Shown piece by piece: positions 35,016-45,935 of a stretch of DNA of 64,000 nt. The DNA is taken from NCBI GenBank assembly GCA_905221605.1, contig CAJNDS010002307.1:275630-339629 (forward strand), in the 5' to 3' direction. Position numbers and translations under genes: made by a program. The DNA is from Symbiodinium natans (taxonomy: Eukaryota > Sar > Dinophyceae > Suessiales > Symbiodiniaceae). Below the pieces are notes generated by a model. The model was given only the letters and a program-made list of their open reading frames with translations. It was not told where the DNA came from and ran no database searches. Each line of letters begins with the position of its first letter. Position 1 is the stretch's first letter.

Positions 35016-35112
35016 GGGACGTTCCCCCTTGCACGAATAGTCCTTTATAGGGACTATACTAGGGGGTAGTATAATCCCTATTCAAGACTGTTGGTTTAAG
35101 GGGGAACATCCC
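35016..35112. mobile_element. MITE family 1, copy 6
   Basis: Arms GGGACGTTCCCCCTTGCACG and TTGGTTTAAGGGGGAACATC, about 97 bp, with the inner TCCTTTATAGGGACTATACT preserved. Confidence 0.75.
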
Positions 35113-35759
35113 GAGTTGAGGGTTTGGACAACCAAGGTGGTATGGCATAATCCGCCGAGGCCTCGGGCCGAAGGTGTATAGGTTGTCAGAACAGGCACCC
35201 CCCTCCAAATCCTCGCCAGGCCCAAAGCCACTTTTCGGACCACTTTTTTTGCCAAAAATGGGTACCCCCCTAGGAGAGCAGGGGCCGCCAGCGGATGGTT
35301 CGCCAGGACCAGAGGCAGTTGCAAGCAGGGGCCACCCCTTTTTCCCAGCCTGACCCCTCCCCCCCCCCCACAACCCCCCTCCCCTTTCCAAAACCACTAC
35401 AGAACATTGGTGAGGCTCAACTGCTGTGAGCACGGCCTGGGATGCATTACACGAGCCGAAGAATCTAAGCTTGAACCGAAACCCTAAACCTTAACCGAGG
35501 CACTCAACCCTCAAACCTTCAACAAACCCCCCCCTCCCACCCTCCCCCTGCCCCCCCTTCCCCCCCCACCCCCCCTACCCCTGATGGGCTGGCACCCTAC
35601 GATTCTTGAACCCCACACCCAAAAAACCCTAAACCCCAAAGCGTGAACCTTGAGCCCTAAGCCCTCAATCCTAAACTAACCCTCAACCCTAAACCCCAAA
35701 CCATAAACCATAAACCCGGAACCCTAAACCCTAAACCCTAAACCCAACCCTTATTGCTT

Positions 35760-35845
35760 GGGGCCCAGCAACTTGGGCGCTGCGGAATCACCATGCTCAC
35801 GCGGATGCGCTGGGCCGGGCCGAGGCGGGTCGCGTAGCGTTAAAA
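35760..35845 (-). CDS. Exon, unidentified gene
   Basis: Minus strand reads RYATRLGPAQRIRVSMVIPQ then RPSCWAPS. Basic and protein-like. Confidence 0.45.
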
Positions 35846-36002
35846 TTATGAAAGGACCCTAAGGGAATACTATGAGTAATTCGTCTGACCCCTAGATTAG
35901 GGTTTTTACGGATTAGGGTCTAGGTTTAGGGTCCAGGGTCTAGGGTCTAGGGTTGAGGGTTTGGTGTTTAGGGTTTGGGGTTTAGGGTTGAAACGTCTAA
36001 GA

Positions 36003-36092
36003 TGGGTGCCGCATGCGCTCGACCTCGTCGAAGTGGTTGGGGCAATGCCTCGGCGAGGCACACAAGCCGCTCTTCCAGGCGTCTGTGTGTTC
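36003..36092 (-). CDS. Exon, unidentified gene
   Basis: After an acceptor CACACAG the minus strand reads RLEERLVCLAEALPQPLRR and meets GTCGAG. A second frame (WKSGLCASPRHCPNHFDEVE) is also open, so the frame is uncertain. Confidence 0.4.
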
Positions 36093-36899
36093 TACTGTTT
36101 AGGGTTCAGGGTTAAGGATTTAGGGTTTAGAGTTTAGGGTTTAGGATGCGAAACCACTGACAACTTGAGCGCCGCCACCTGGATTCACAAACACTGGCAT
36201 GTGCAACACACACGGACACTTGCGACAACACTGGGCATTGATTGTTTTACCACGCTCAGAACCCATGTAAAAAATGAAGTCCCTTTAGGGGCCCCACTGT
36301 GTATTGGCAGAACGGCCATGTGCTTTTGTGATGCTTACCCCGAAGACCTAAACCCTACTAACACCCTTATAAACCCAGATTAAAAACATCAACCCCGGCC
36401 ACGTTCCCAAACTGACCTTCCCCCTTTCCAAACTGTCCCAACACCCCCCAAAGTTCTTTGGAAGGGCTTAGGGTTGAGGCCCTTAAATAGTGTTGTAGAC
36501 TCTGGTCTTCGCAGTAACTGTGTTCCTGTCAACGAACCCTAAACACTAAACCCTAAAACCTACCCCTAAATCCTAAACCCTAAACCGTAAAAAGACAAAA
36601 AACTGACCAAGGTTCTGCAAGTTAGCAAAAGGCGAAACTCCTAAAACCTAGAGACTGGGAATCCCAAACTCTGGACCCTCAACGCCGTTCGAAGCTTGAG
36701 CCTAACTCGCATGGCCCATAAAACCGTTGGAAAACATTCCACATCTGATTCACTTAAACCCAATAAGGGAGAGGTCCAAAAAAAGTACCCAAACCCTAAG
36801 CCCTAAGCCCTAAGCCCTAAACCCTAAACCCCAAACCCCAAACCCTAAACCCTAAACCCTAAACCCTAAACCCTCCTCCCTCCTAAGCCAACCTGATAG

Positions 36900-36985
36900 C
36901 TTTTGCCTGGACGAGGCACTCCAGTGCGCCAACAATCTCCAAGGCAGCCCGCCCAAGGAAAAGGGCACCCTGACGTTCAAGAGCT
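36900..36985 (-). CDS. Exon, unidentified gene (helical)
   Basis: Minus strand reads ALERQGALFLGRAALEIVGA then LECLVQAKAIR, resembling a helical repeat such as TPR in pattern only. The plus strand is also open. Confidence 0.4.
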
Positions 36986-37359
36986 TCAGGTTCAGGTTCA
37001 GGGTCACCCTAAACCCTAAAACCTAAACCCTAAACCCTAAACCCTAAACCCTAAACCCTAAACCCTAAACCCTAAACCCGCTTTAGGGTCACTTTTTCAA
37101 GTGGGGTTGGGGGCATGGCACACCCTTAGTGTTGGAGACCAGGACATCTTTCACCCAAAGCCCCGAAAGACCTATCGTAACCCAACAGCCCCGAAGCCCT
37201 AAAAGAGTTTAGGGTTTAGGGTTTAGGGTTTAAGGTTTAAGGTTTAGGGTTTAAGTTATGGGGTAGAGGGCACACAGCCCAGAAGTAGCCCCGAAAAACA
37301 GCAAGAAGCATGAAGTCAACTCTTCCTCTTGCGCGGTTTTCTGAAGCCTCTTCATTAGG

Positions 37360-37525
37360 GTTTACAAAACGGTCCCCTCGACTTGAAGCATCGAATTCCA
37401 CACCTGAGCTCATCTGGAAGCTTTGCAACTATGTTGAGTTGAGCTGAATTGATGGACGTAACAACCATGCTAGTAGCAATCCGAAATACATACCTGAATC
37501 CTGAGCCTAGCATGATGAACCTAGG
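37360..37525 (-). CDS. Exon-like island, unidentified gene
   Basis: Minus strand, from an ATG at 37537: MFSRPRFIMLGSGFRYVFRI, then ATSMVVTSINSAQLNIVAKL. A second minus frame is open in the 3' half. It could be a first exon. Confidence 0.35.
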
Positions 37526-38247
37526 TCTTGAAAACATCGGGTTCAGGGTGCAAAGCTTTATGGCGGGTTTAGGGTTTAGGGGTGGGTACCGCCGAGGATC
37601 CTAAACCCCAAGCCCCAAACCCCAGGCCCTAAGCCCTCAGCCCGCAGCCTCGCTTTAGCAACAGGGACCGCTATGGAGCGCTTTTTTCCCGAACGCTTAT
37701 AGGGGCACCCCCCCCCCCCCCCTTGATGAGGGTGGTCCACAAGTATGCGAAGCTCGCGGGTCGGGGATGAAGGGTGTGGGGCCGGGGAGGCAAAACTAAA
37801 CACTAGTTTTGAATAAGAAGACACTCCGGAGTTTCTGGTGTCCGGCTTTTATGTAAGTTGCTTTTGAAATTTTCACTACGAAACAGGCCCCCAAACAATT
37901 TTCCAAGGGACTAGCCCACGAGTTGCCCTGATTCGCTTTAGTCAATCGTTTCGGTTACCCGCATTAGTCGCAGGCCAGGGAGCCACAAACCCTGGAAAGC
38001 TTAGACCCTCAAGCCTTCAGGCTTACCCTCAATCCTCGACCCCTACCCACAGACCCCAACCCAGATTGTAGAGGATCTCCGAAAACCCCAGAACTGTGTT
38101 GGGGGGCAGAGGGGGTGGGGGGGGGTTGGGGGCCCCCGGATACTAAAGCGAGTCCAACGTAAGCCCCAAGCCCCAAGCCCTAAACCCTAAACCCCAAACC
38201 CTAAACCCCAATCCCCAAACCCGAAACCCTAAACCCTAAACCTACAC

Positions 38248-38337
38248 GAGCTGCTCATGGTCGTCTGCCCGCAACACGTTGCGGGCCTGCGCCGCGTTGA
38301 TGCCGCAGAGGCCGCTGTGGATGATGTCCCACTTGGC
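38248..38337 (-). CDS. 30-codon exon, unidentified gene
   Basis: Exactly 30 codons between acceptor TGCTAAG and donor GTGTAGG: AKWDIIHSGLCGINAAQARN then VLRADDHEQL. The exact codon fit and composition make this one of the better single exons. Confidence 0.55.
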
Positions 38338-38412
38338 CTTAGCAGGTTTAGGGTTTAGGGTTTAGGGTTTAGGGTTTAGGGTTTAGGGTTTAGGGTTTAG
38401 GGTTTAGGGCTT

Positions 38413-38508
38413 GGGATGTTCCTCCTTATACTAACAGTCCTTCATAGGGATTCTAGTCGGGCGTACTCTAATCCCGATTAAGGACTGTTAGTATAAGGGG
38501 TCCAGCCC
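38413..38508. mobile_element. MITE family 1, copy 7
   Basis: GGGATGTTCCTCCTTATACT at the left; AGGACTGTTAGTATAAGGGG then TCCAGCCC at the right (outer right end altered). Confidence 0.8.
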
Positions 38509-38789
38509 AAGTTTAGGGTCCAGGGTTTCGGGTTTAGGGCCGCCTGCCAAGTGCTGCTCTGGCAGCCGCCATATTGACCGACTTTCTCTCAAGAGAGCGC
38601 CCCAAACCCCCAAACCCAAGTCCGAAACCCTCATCTTAAGAGATTTAGAGGGGTTCTTAAGGAAGTGGTTCACAGGGGGTAGGTAGTAGGTACCTAGGGA
38701 ACCTTTGGGAAGCTTAGGGAGCCTTAGGGAGTAGTAGGGAGTATGAGGGAACCTCATATTACATACCCGCCCGAAGAACCCTAAAAAAT

Positions 38790-38858
38790 ATCTTAAGGAT
38801 CCCACGTCGTTGTTGATGCCATGCACCACCTCCCACGTCTCTGGCTCGTCGTGCCTTG
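38790..38858 (-). CDS. Short exon, unidentified gene
   Basis: Minus strand reads HDEPETWEVVHGINNDVGSL after acceptor CTCCAAG. Protein-like. Confidence 0.45.
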
Positions 38859-39092
38859 GAGAAGGATCCCCCACCCAGCGCCCCTCGACGCAAAGACGTG
38901 AAATAATGCACCCAAAAAGCCCGAAAAAAGAAACTCAATACCCCGAAAACTTTAGGGTTTAGGGTTTAGGTCTAGGGTTTACCCAGCAAAACCAAGAAAT
39001 CAAGCCCTCAACCCCAAGCCCCCCTCAAAAAAAAACAACGCCCCCAAAAACCACCCCAACAAAACCCACACTCCAAATACACTCTCTAGCGC

Positions 39093-39199
39093 GGGATGTT
39101 GCCCCTTCTGTTAACAGTCCTTACTCGGGAATAGAGTACCCCCCCCCCCCCCCTACTATAATCCCTATTAAGGACTGTTAGTATGAGAGGGACCATCCC
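39093..39199. mobile_element. MITE family 1, copy 8, poly-C in loop
   Basis: Left arm GGGATGTTGCCCCTTCTGTT, right arm TTAAGGACTGTTAGTATGAG to CCATCCC, with a run of about 14 C at the centre. Confidence 0.75.
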
Positions 39200-39387
39200 C
39201 CTCCAAACCCTAAACCCGAAAACCCTAAACCCTAAACCCTAAGCCCTAAACCCGAAACCCTAAACCCTAAGCCCAAACCCTGAGCCCTAAGCCCTAAGCC
39301 CTAAGCCCTCAACCCTAAGCCCTAAACCCTAAACCCTAAGCCCCAAACCCTAAACCTTAAGCGCCAAGCCCTAAGCCCTAAAGCCAA

Positions 39388-39452
39388 GAAGCAGACCCCG
39401 GTCCTTGAAGCGAAGTCTATCCTCGGGGCTGGCTGGTAGCTGGCCTGAGATC
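39388..39452 (-). CDS. Short exon, unidentified gene
   Basis: Minus strand reads QLPASPEDRLRFKDRGLLLG following ATCTCAG. Another minus frame is open. Confidence 0.35.
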
Positions 39453-39548
39453 TTTCAGGAGGGTTTAGGGTTTATAAAGGGTTTAGGGTTTAGGGTTTAG
39501 GCTTTGGGGGTTTAGGGTTTAGGGTTTAGGGTTTGGGGGTTTAGGGTT

Positions 39549-39641
39549 GTCGATCTTCCCCCTTTTACTAGCAGTCCTTCATAGGGATTATAAATACCCC
39601 CTTCTATAATCCTATTGGGGACTGTTAGGTTAAGGAACAAG
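39549..39641. mobile_element. MITE family 1, copy 9 (diverged)
   Basis: CTTCCCCCTTTTACTAGCAG and GGGGACTGTTAGGTTAAGGA mark the arms; the ends are eroded. Confidence 0.6.
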
Positions 39642-39925
39642 GCATGGCGATTCTTGCTGCAAGCCTTCGGATGGACAGCCAGTCACAACCGCAAAAAGCA
39701 AAGAAGTACCAACTTGAACTGGTAAGCCAACAAAGAAAACAGACATAAATGGACGTAGGAAAATACTAAAACATAACGCGAAGAAACTGAACAAACAAGG
39801 AAAAGGCTAGATCCATTGGTCTTGTCTTTAAAGCGCTACACATGAACAAATTTGCTACAGTGATACCCCTAAACCCTAAACCCTAAACCCTAAACCCTAA
39901 ACCCTAAACCCTAAACCCTAAACCC

Positions 39926-39978
39926 CAAAAAGTACCAGTAGATCCTAAGAATGCCAGCCCAGTGGCTCACGTCCTTCT
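39926..39978 (-). CDS. Short exon, hydrophobic
   Basis: After acceptor GGCTAG the minus strand reads EKDVSHWAGILRIYWYFLG, a likely membrane segment. It is followed by a repeat-derived GGGTTTAGGG donor region. Confidence 0.45.
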
Positions 39979-40112
39979 CTAGCCTGCCAGGCAGGGTTGG
40001 CGATATTGAAGGCCAAAGCATACCATCGTTTGGGGCTTCCTATACTCCCCTTGTAGAACCTAAATGGGTTTAGGATTTAGGGTTTAGGGTTTAAGGTTTA
40101 GGGTGTTGGGTT

Positions 40113-40296
40113 GGGATGTTGCCCCTTATTATAACAACAGTCCCTAATCGGGATTCTAGTACTCCCGATTACAATCCCCATTATTTAAGGACTGTTAAAC
40201 TAAGGGCCAAATAACAGTACTAAACAGGGATTCTCTTAGCTTTCCCAAATAACAGTACTAAACAGGGATTCTCTTAGTTTTAGGGGGGTACATCCC
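40113..40296. mobile_element. MITE family 1, copy 10 with internal duplication
   Basis: Outer arms GGGATGTTGCCCCTTATTAT and TTTTAGGGGGGTACATCCC. Inside, a 38-bp unit (CCAAATAACAGTACTAAACA plus GGGATTCTCTTAG) is repeated in tandem. Confidence 0.7.
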
Positions 40297-40967
40297 AATA
40301 TGCTCCCCTTGAAGAACCTAAATGAAAGCAAAACATGTTTAATAAAGCTCCGAAGGGGGGTATAGCATAGGGTCTAGACATTTCGGGATCTTCAACCATC
40401 GGCTGGGGCGAGGGAACCATTAACTCAAGCTGCCCAAAGCTTCACCCCGAACGTCTCAGGGTTTAGGGCTTGCGGGCAAAATGTTTCGTAGCCCTAAACC
40501 CTAAACCCTAAACCCTAAACCCTAAACCCTAAACCCTAAACCCTAAGGATCAGGGTCAAATTGCCTGAAGCTGCCTGAGCCCAAATCCCTCCAAAACCCC
40601 TTCTCCCCTAAGCCCTCACACCTCGACCCACGGCGACATGTGTAAGGCCAGGATTGAGGAGCTATAGATTGGGAGGGGATCACCTTACGGCAGCTCCACG
40701 GTCCCTTAATCAGGGGTTTAGGGTTTAGGGTTTGGGGTTTAGGGTTTGGGGTTTGGGGTTTGGGGTTTGGGGTTTGGGGGGGGGGGGGGGGGTTGGGACC
40801 CTTATGCACCTCTGCATATCCCCCCAAGGGCCCATACTTCAGAACCCCTGAGAGAAGGGATGGGGCCATATGAAGAACTTCCCTTAGATAGACAGATCCT
40901 AAACCCTCAGCCCTGAACCCTGAACCCTAAACCCTAAACCCTAAACCCCAAACCCTAAACCCAGGGC

Positions 40968-41021
40968 ACGTAGCCTCCTGCCGAACATCGCCTCCCAGCG
41001 CTCCATCTTTTCCCCCTTCCA
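40968..41021 (-). CDS. 18-codon exon, unidentified gene
   Basis: After acceptor CTGGAAG the minus strand reads GEKMERWEAMFGRRLRALG. Basic helix-like segment. Confidence 0.5.
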
Positions 41022-41766
41022 GGAGGGAAAAGGTTCAGGGTTCAGGGTTCAGGGTTTAGGGTTTAGGGTTTAGGGTTTTCTAAACCTACTGCGCTACTGG
41101 TTCCTAGTAGGGAATGAGGGAATGAGGCAACTTTAAATCCCCCGAATCATTCCCTCAAAGCGATGAGATGCTTAATTCCTTCATCCCCTACCCAAAATTC
41201 AGTAGGTTTCGGGTGTGTAGGTCGTAGGGCTTCAGGTTTGGGGGAAAGCAGGACGCAGAGGCCAGGAAAAGCAGCTCTCAAGCCTCGCAAGGCATGACAT
41301 GAGAGTGTCTAGATGCATCCTCAATTCCTAAACCTTATAACTCCCCAACTCTACGCTCTGAACACGAATCTCACACCCCAAAACCCGAAACTCTGAACCC
41401 GAAAACCTGGAACTAAACCCTGAACCCTGAACCTACATCCCCAAACCCTGAGCCCGAGATGATAGGGGCTTATGCGCCACCGACAGCTAGCGACAAAGAA
41501 CCTGCGGAACAAGCCTGAAGTCCGAAATGGGGTTGGGGGCGTAGGGGTTTAGGGGTCTGGCACTCTCTAGGTGTCAGAGAAACCGAGGAATAGAATAGGG
41601 TTTATCATGGGTTTCCCTACTACCCCCCTCTACACTACCCCCCCTCGATTGCGCCCTTCAACAACCGTGATTAGGCTTAACTCTCCCGGGCAGACCCTAA
41701 ACCCCAAACCCCAAACCCCAAACCCCAAACCCCAAACCCTAAACCCTAAACCCTAAACTCCAACCC

Positions 41767-41900
41767 CTTCAAGTTCATGAGTTGAGGGGTCAGGGCCATA
41801 CGAAGGCGACACATTTCATACATTTCCAGATGGCCCATCACACAGTTCTGCGCCTTTTCTCGTAGGTGCTCAATTCGCCGAACGAGCCGTGCGTCCTTGG
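41767..41900 (-). CDS. Exon, unidentified gene (helical)
   Basis: After acceptor TTGGTAG the minus strand reads KDARLVRRIEHLREKAQNCV then MGHLEMYEMCRLRMALTPQL, long, helical and clearly protein-like. It ends at AACTTGAAG|GGG. Family unknown. Confidence 0.6.
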
Positions 41901-42102
41901 CTACCAAACCCCTAAACCCTACATACTCTCCAACCACTCTAAACCCTAAAACCTAAACCCTACACGCCTGAACCCTGAGCCTTCAACCTCAAACCCGAAG
42001 CACCCTAAGCCCCTGAAGGTACAGTTTGGGGACCCTAACCCCGACGTAACCCCGAAAACCCCCCATTTAATTCCAAAGTCTTTGAAGTTCGTCGATTTGA
42101 AT

Positions 42103-42119
42103 ATTATTATCATCATTAC

Positions 42120-42155
<36 letters not shown>

Positions 42156-42187
42156 CTTTTTATTATTATTATTATTATTGTATTATC
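42103..42187. repeat. (TTA)n microsatellite
   Basis: ATTATT repeats interrupted once by CTTTTT, followed by a T run and a poly-G tract. Confidence 0.9.
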
Positions 42188-42863
42188 ATTTTTTTGTTGG
42201 GGGGGGGGGGCCTTGGAGATGGCTACAAGGCTTGTAGGGTGTACAAAGGGTTTAGGGCTTAGGGTTGTTTAGGGTTTCGGGCTTCGGGTCTATGGCTTAG
42301 TATCAGCGTGTAGGGTTCAGGGTTCAGGGTTTAGGGGGTCAAGGTAGAAAAGGGTGCATTGAGGGTTTAGGGTTTAGGGTTAGGTTTTAGGGTCTAGGGT
42401 TTAGGGGCCTGATGCGGACTTCGTTCGAGAAATGCGGGAATTGACACCCCTGAACCCTACGGGCAAAATGTTGTGCTTAGAGTTGTCCGGGTTTACCCTA
42501 AGGGTCCATGTACCTTATTATTATATACTTAGACCCAAAAGTCCAAAAATGGAAGTACAAAAAGGCCCAAGTATTCCATAAAAAGGTACATGGACCCTTA
42601 GAGATATATAGGGCTGACCAATCTCCGGTCCTCAAGATTTTGAGACACCCCCGGGCCCCCACCCTCCCTCCAGTCAGATAAACTGATAAACCACCCCCCC
42701 CCCCCCGTCCACAAAAGATCGGATATCTGACCCCAAAGCAAAAACCATCCAAACCCCAAATCACGAAACCCCGAACCCCAAGCCCCAAGCCCTAAACCCC
42801 AAACCCCAAACCCCAAACCCTAAACCCAAAACCCAAAACCCTAAACCCTAAACCCCCCAAAAC

Positions 42864-42970
42864 CTCCAGACAAGGCGTTCGAGGCGGCCGAGACCCCGCA
42901 CGGCAGGCGGCCGCGATGCCCGAGCCTGCCTGCACCACATCTGCGATGGCAGCCACCACCCTGTGCATTC
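42864..42970 (-). CDS. Exon, unidentified gene
   Basis: After acceptor CAATGTAG the minus strand reads RMHRVVAAIADVVQAGSGIA then AACRAGSRPPRTPCLE, ending exactly at donor GTTTTG. It is the first exon-like island downstream of the satellite region in the minus reading direction. Family unknown. Confidence 0.55.
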
Positions 42971-43093
42971 TCTCTACATTGGGCACCGAATGAACCCCAA
43001 AAGGGTTTATGGTTCACGTACTTTCTGGGAATTTTCGTAGTATAGGGTATATGACACCAATTTTTGGGTTCAATTAATCCCCAAGGTATACTC

Positions 43094-43129
<36 letters not shown>

Positions 43130-43189
43130 GTACGAGGAACCTTCCTGTATTATGTGACCATGCGTCTTTTCTGAAGTTTCAAACGGGGG

Positions 43190-44890
43190 TTCGAATAGTT
43201 TGAATGGTTTGGGGGCCCGGCCTGGGGTCCCCAAACTATTCGAACTATTCGAACTATTCTAAACTATTCGAACTATTCGAACCAGAGGGGTTCGAATAGT
43301 TCGAATAGTTTGGGGGCATGGCCTGGTGCCCCAAACTATTCGAACTATTCGAACCAGATGGGTTCGAATAGTTTGGGGGCCCGGCCTGGGGCCCCCAAAC
43401 TATTCGAACTATTCGAACTATTCGAAACTATTCGAACTATTCGAACCAGAGGGGTTCGAATAGTTCGAATAGTTTGGGGGCCCGGCCTGGTGCCCTAAAC
43501 TATTCGAACTATTCGAACTATTCGAACCAGGGGGGTTCGAATAGTTCGAATAGTTTCGAATAGTTCGAATAGTTTGGGGCGTGCCCGGGGAGACCAGTTT
43601 GGGAGGAAGGGGGTTCGAATAGTTCGAATAGTGTGGGGGCCCCAGGCCGGGCCCCCAAACTATTCGAACTATTCGAACTATTCGAAACTATTCGAACTAT
43701 TCGAACCCCCCTGGTTCGAATAGTTCGAATAGTTCGAATAGTTTGGGCGCGAGGGCTGGTGCCCCAAACTATTCGAACTATTCGAACTATTCGAACCAGG
43801 GGGGTTCGAATAGTTCGAATAGTTTCGAATAGTTCGAATAGTTCGAATAGTTTGGGGGGTCCCCGGGGAGACCAGTTTGGGAGGAAGGGGGTTCGAATAG
43901 TTCGAATAGTGTGGGGGCCCCAGGCCGGGCCCCCAAACTATTCGAACTATTCGAAAAACTATTCGAACTATTCGAACCAGGGGGGTTCGAATAGTTCTAT
44001 TCGAACCCCCCTGGTTCGAATAGTTCGAATAGTTCGAATAGTTTGGGCGCGAGGGCTGGTGCCCCAAACTATTCGAACTATTCGAACTATTCGAACCAGG
44101 GGGGTTCGAATAGTTCGAATAGTTTCGAATAGTTCGAATAGTTCGAATAGTTTGGGGGGTCCCCGGGGAGACCAGTTTGGGAGGAAGGGGGTTCGAATAG
44201 TTCGAATAGTGTGGGGGCCCCAGGCCGGGCCCCCAAACTATTCGAACTATTCGAAACTATTCGAACTATTCGAACTATTCGAACCAGGGGGGTTCGAAAG
44301 TTCGAAATATTGTGGGCGCGTAGGGCCTTGGGTTGCCCCAAATCGTCGAACTATTCGAACTAATTCGAAACAGGGGGGTCGTAATAGTTTTTCTTTCCTT
44401 GTTGTGTTTTTAATCCCCAGTCGAATAGTTTGGGGGCGAGGGCTGGTGCCCCAAACTATTCGAACTATTCGAACTATTCGAACCAGGGGGGTTCGAATAG
44501 TTCGAATAGTTTCGAATAGTTCGAATAGTTCGAATAGTTCGAATAGTTTGGGGGGTCCCCGGGGGGACCAGTTTGGGAGGAAGGGGGGTTCGAATAGTTC
44601 GAATAGTGTGGGGGCCCCAGGCCGGGCTCCCAAACTATTCGAACTATTCGAACTATTCGAAACTATTCGAACTATTCGAACCAGGGGGGTTCGAATAGTT
44701 CGAATAGTTTGGGCGCGAGGGCTGGTGCCCCAAACTATTCGAACTATTCGAACTATTCGAACCAGGGGGGTTCGAATAGTTCGAATAGTTTGGGGGCGAC
44801 GAATAGTTCGAATAGTTTCGAATAGTTCGAATAGTTCGAATAGTTTGGGGGGGGCCCGGGGAGACCAGTTTGGGAGGAAGGGGGGTTCGC
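43190..44890. repeat. Palindromic TTCGAATAG satellite
   Basis: Runs of the 9-mer TTCGAATAG alternate with runs of its complement CTATTCGAA. They are separated by G/C-rich spacers such as GGGGGCCCGGCCTGGGGCCC or by unpaired CCAGGGGGG. Each pair of runs forms a hairpin, so the region is a chain of cruciform-prone units of about 60-250 bp. Later units also carry GGGGAGACCAGTTTGGGAGG. No gene. Confidence 0.95.
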
Positions 44891-44914
44891 GCCGGCCTGG
44901 GGCCCCCAAAATTC

Positions 44915-45935
44915 AAAATTTGCCGGAATCCCCTTGGCACCCTGCAAAAGTCCCGCAAATACCGCACGAAACGGGAACGGGTAGGAACAACTTTGCGGGT
45001 CGAAATTTGCCGGGATCCCCTTGGCACCCTGGAAAAGTCCCGCAAATACCACACAAAACGGGAACGGGTAGGAACAACTTTGCGGGTCGAAATTTGCCGG
45101 GATCCCCTTGGCACCCTGGAAAAGTCCCGCAAATACCACGCAAAACGGGAACGGGTAGGAACAACATTTGCGGGTCGAAATTTGCCGGGATCCCCTTGGC
45201 ACCCTGCAAAAGTCCCGCAAATACCACACAAAACGAGAATGGGTAGGAACACCTTGGCGGGTCGAAATTTGCCGGGATCCCCTTGGCACCCTGCAAAAGT
45301 CCCGCAAATACCACACAAAACGGGAACGGGTAGGAATAACTTTGCGGGTCGAAATTTGCCGGGATCCCCTTGGCACCCTGGAAAAGTCCCGCAAATACCA
45401 CGCAAAACGGGAACGGGTAGGAACAACATTTGCGGGTCGAAATTTGCCGGGATCCCCTTGGCACCCTGCAAAAGTCCCGCAAATACCACACAACACGGGA
45501 ACGGGTAGGAAACACTTGGCGGGTCGAAATTTGCCGGGATCCCCTTGGCACCCTGCAAAAGTCCCGCAAATATCACACAAAACGGGAACGGGTAGGAACA
45601 ACTTTGCGGGTCGAAATTTGCCGGGATCCCCTTGGCACCCTGAAAAAGTCCTGCAAATGCCACACAAAACGAGAATGGGTAGGAACACCTTGGCGGGTCG
45701 AAATTTGCCGGGATCCCCTTGGCGCCCTGCAAAAGTCCCGCAAATAACACACAAAACGGGAACGGGTAGGAACAACTTTGCGGGTCGAAATTTGCCGGGA
45801 TCCCCTTGGCACCCTGCAAAAGTCCCGCAAATACCACACAAAATGGGAACGGGTAGGAACAACTTGGCAGGTCGAAATTTGCCGGGATCCCCTTGGCACC
45901 CTGCAAAAGTCCGGCAAATGCCGCACAAAACTGGT
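44915..45935. repeat. Minisatellite, unit about 87 bp, about 12 copies
   Basis: Successive copies of AAATTTGCCGGGATCCCCTT ... AACGGGAACGGGTAGGAAC start at about 45003, 45090, 45178 and 45265. Unit length is 87-88 bp with few differences. Since 87 is 29 codons, spurious frames stay open on both strands. Confidence 0.95.

Larger units (their letters stand above)
1..43100. repeat. Interstitial TTTAGGG/CCCTAAA arrays
   Basis: Seen directly: arrays of the 7-bp unit TTTAGGG or its complement recur every few hundred bases and switch strand often. Clear ones include 277-545, 1153-1305, 1374-1459, 6823-6905, 8795-8905, 10195-10270, 13648-13840, 19663-19763, 22081-22170, 28223-28326, 31735-31822 and 38345-38410. 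Degenerate variants (TTTGGGG, TTCAGGG, TTAAGGG) are common. The unit equals the plant/dinoflagellate telomere repeat, but these tracts are internal, interrupted and bidirectional, so they are not a chromosome end. Unique islands between them are mostly exon-like on the minus strand, so many arrays lie inside introns. Confidence 0.95.

Noticed and set aside
43633-45246. 537-codon plus-strand open frame, and comparable minus-strand frames at 44247-45942
   Set aside because: They run through the TTCGAATAG palindromes and the 87-bp minisatellite. Unit lengths divisible by three keep frames open on both strands at once, giving NYSNYS and RIVRIV repeats with no protein-like content.
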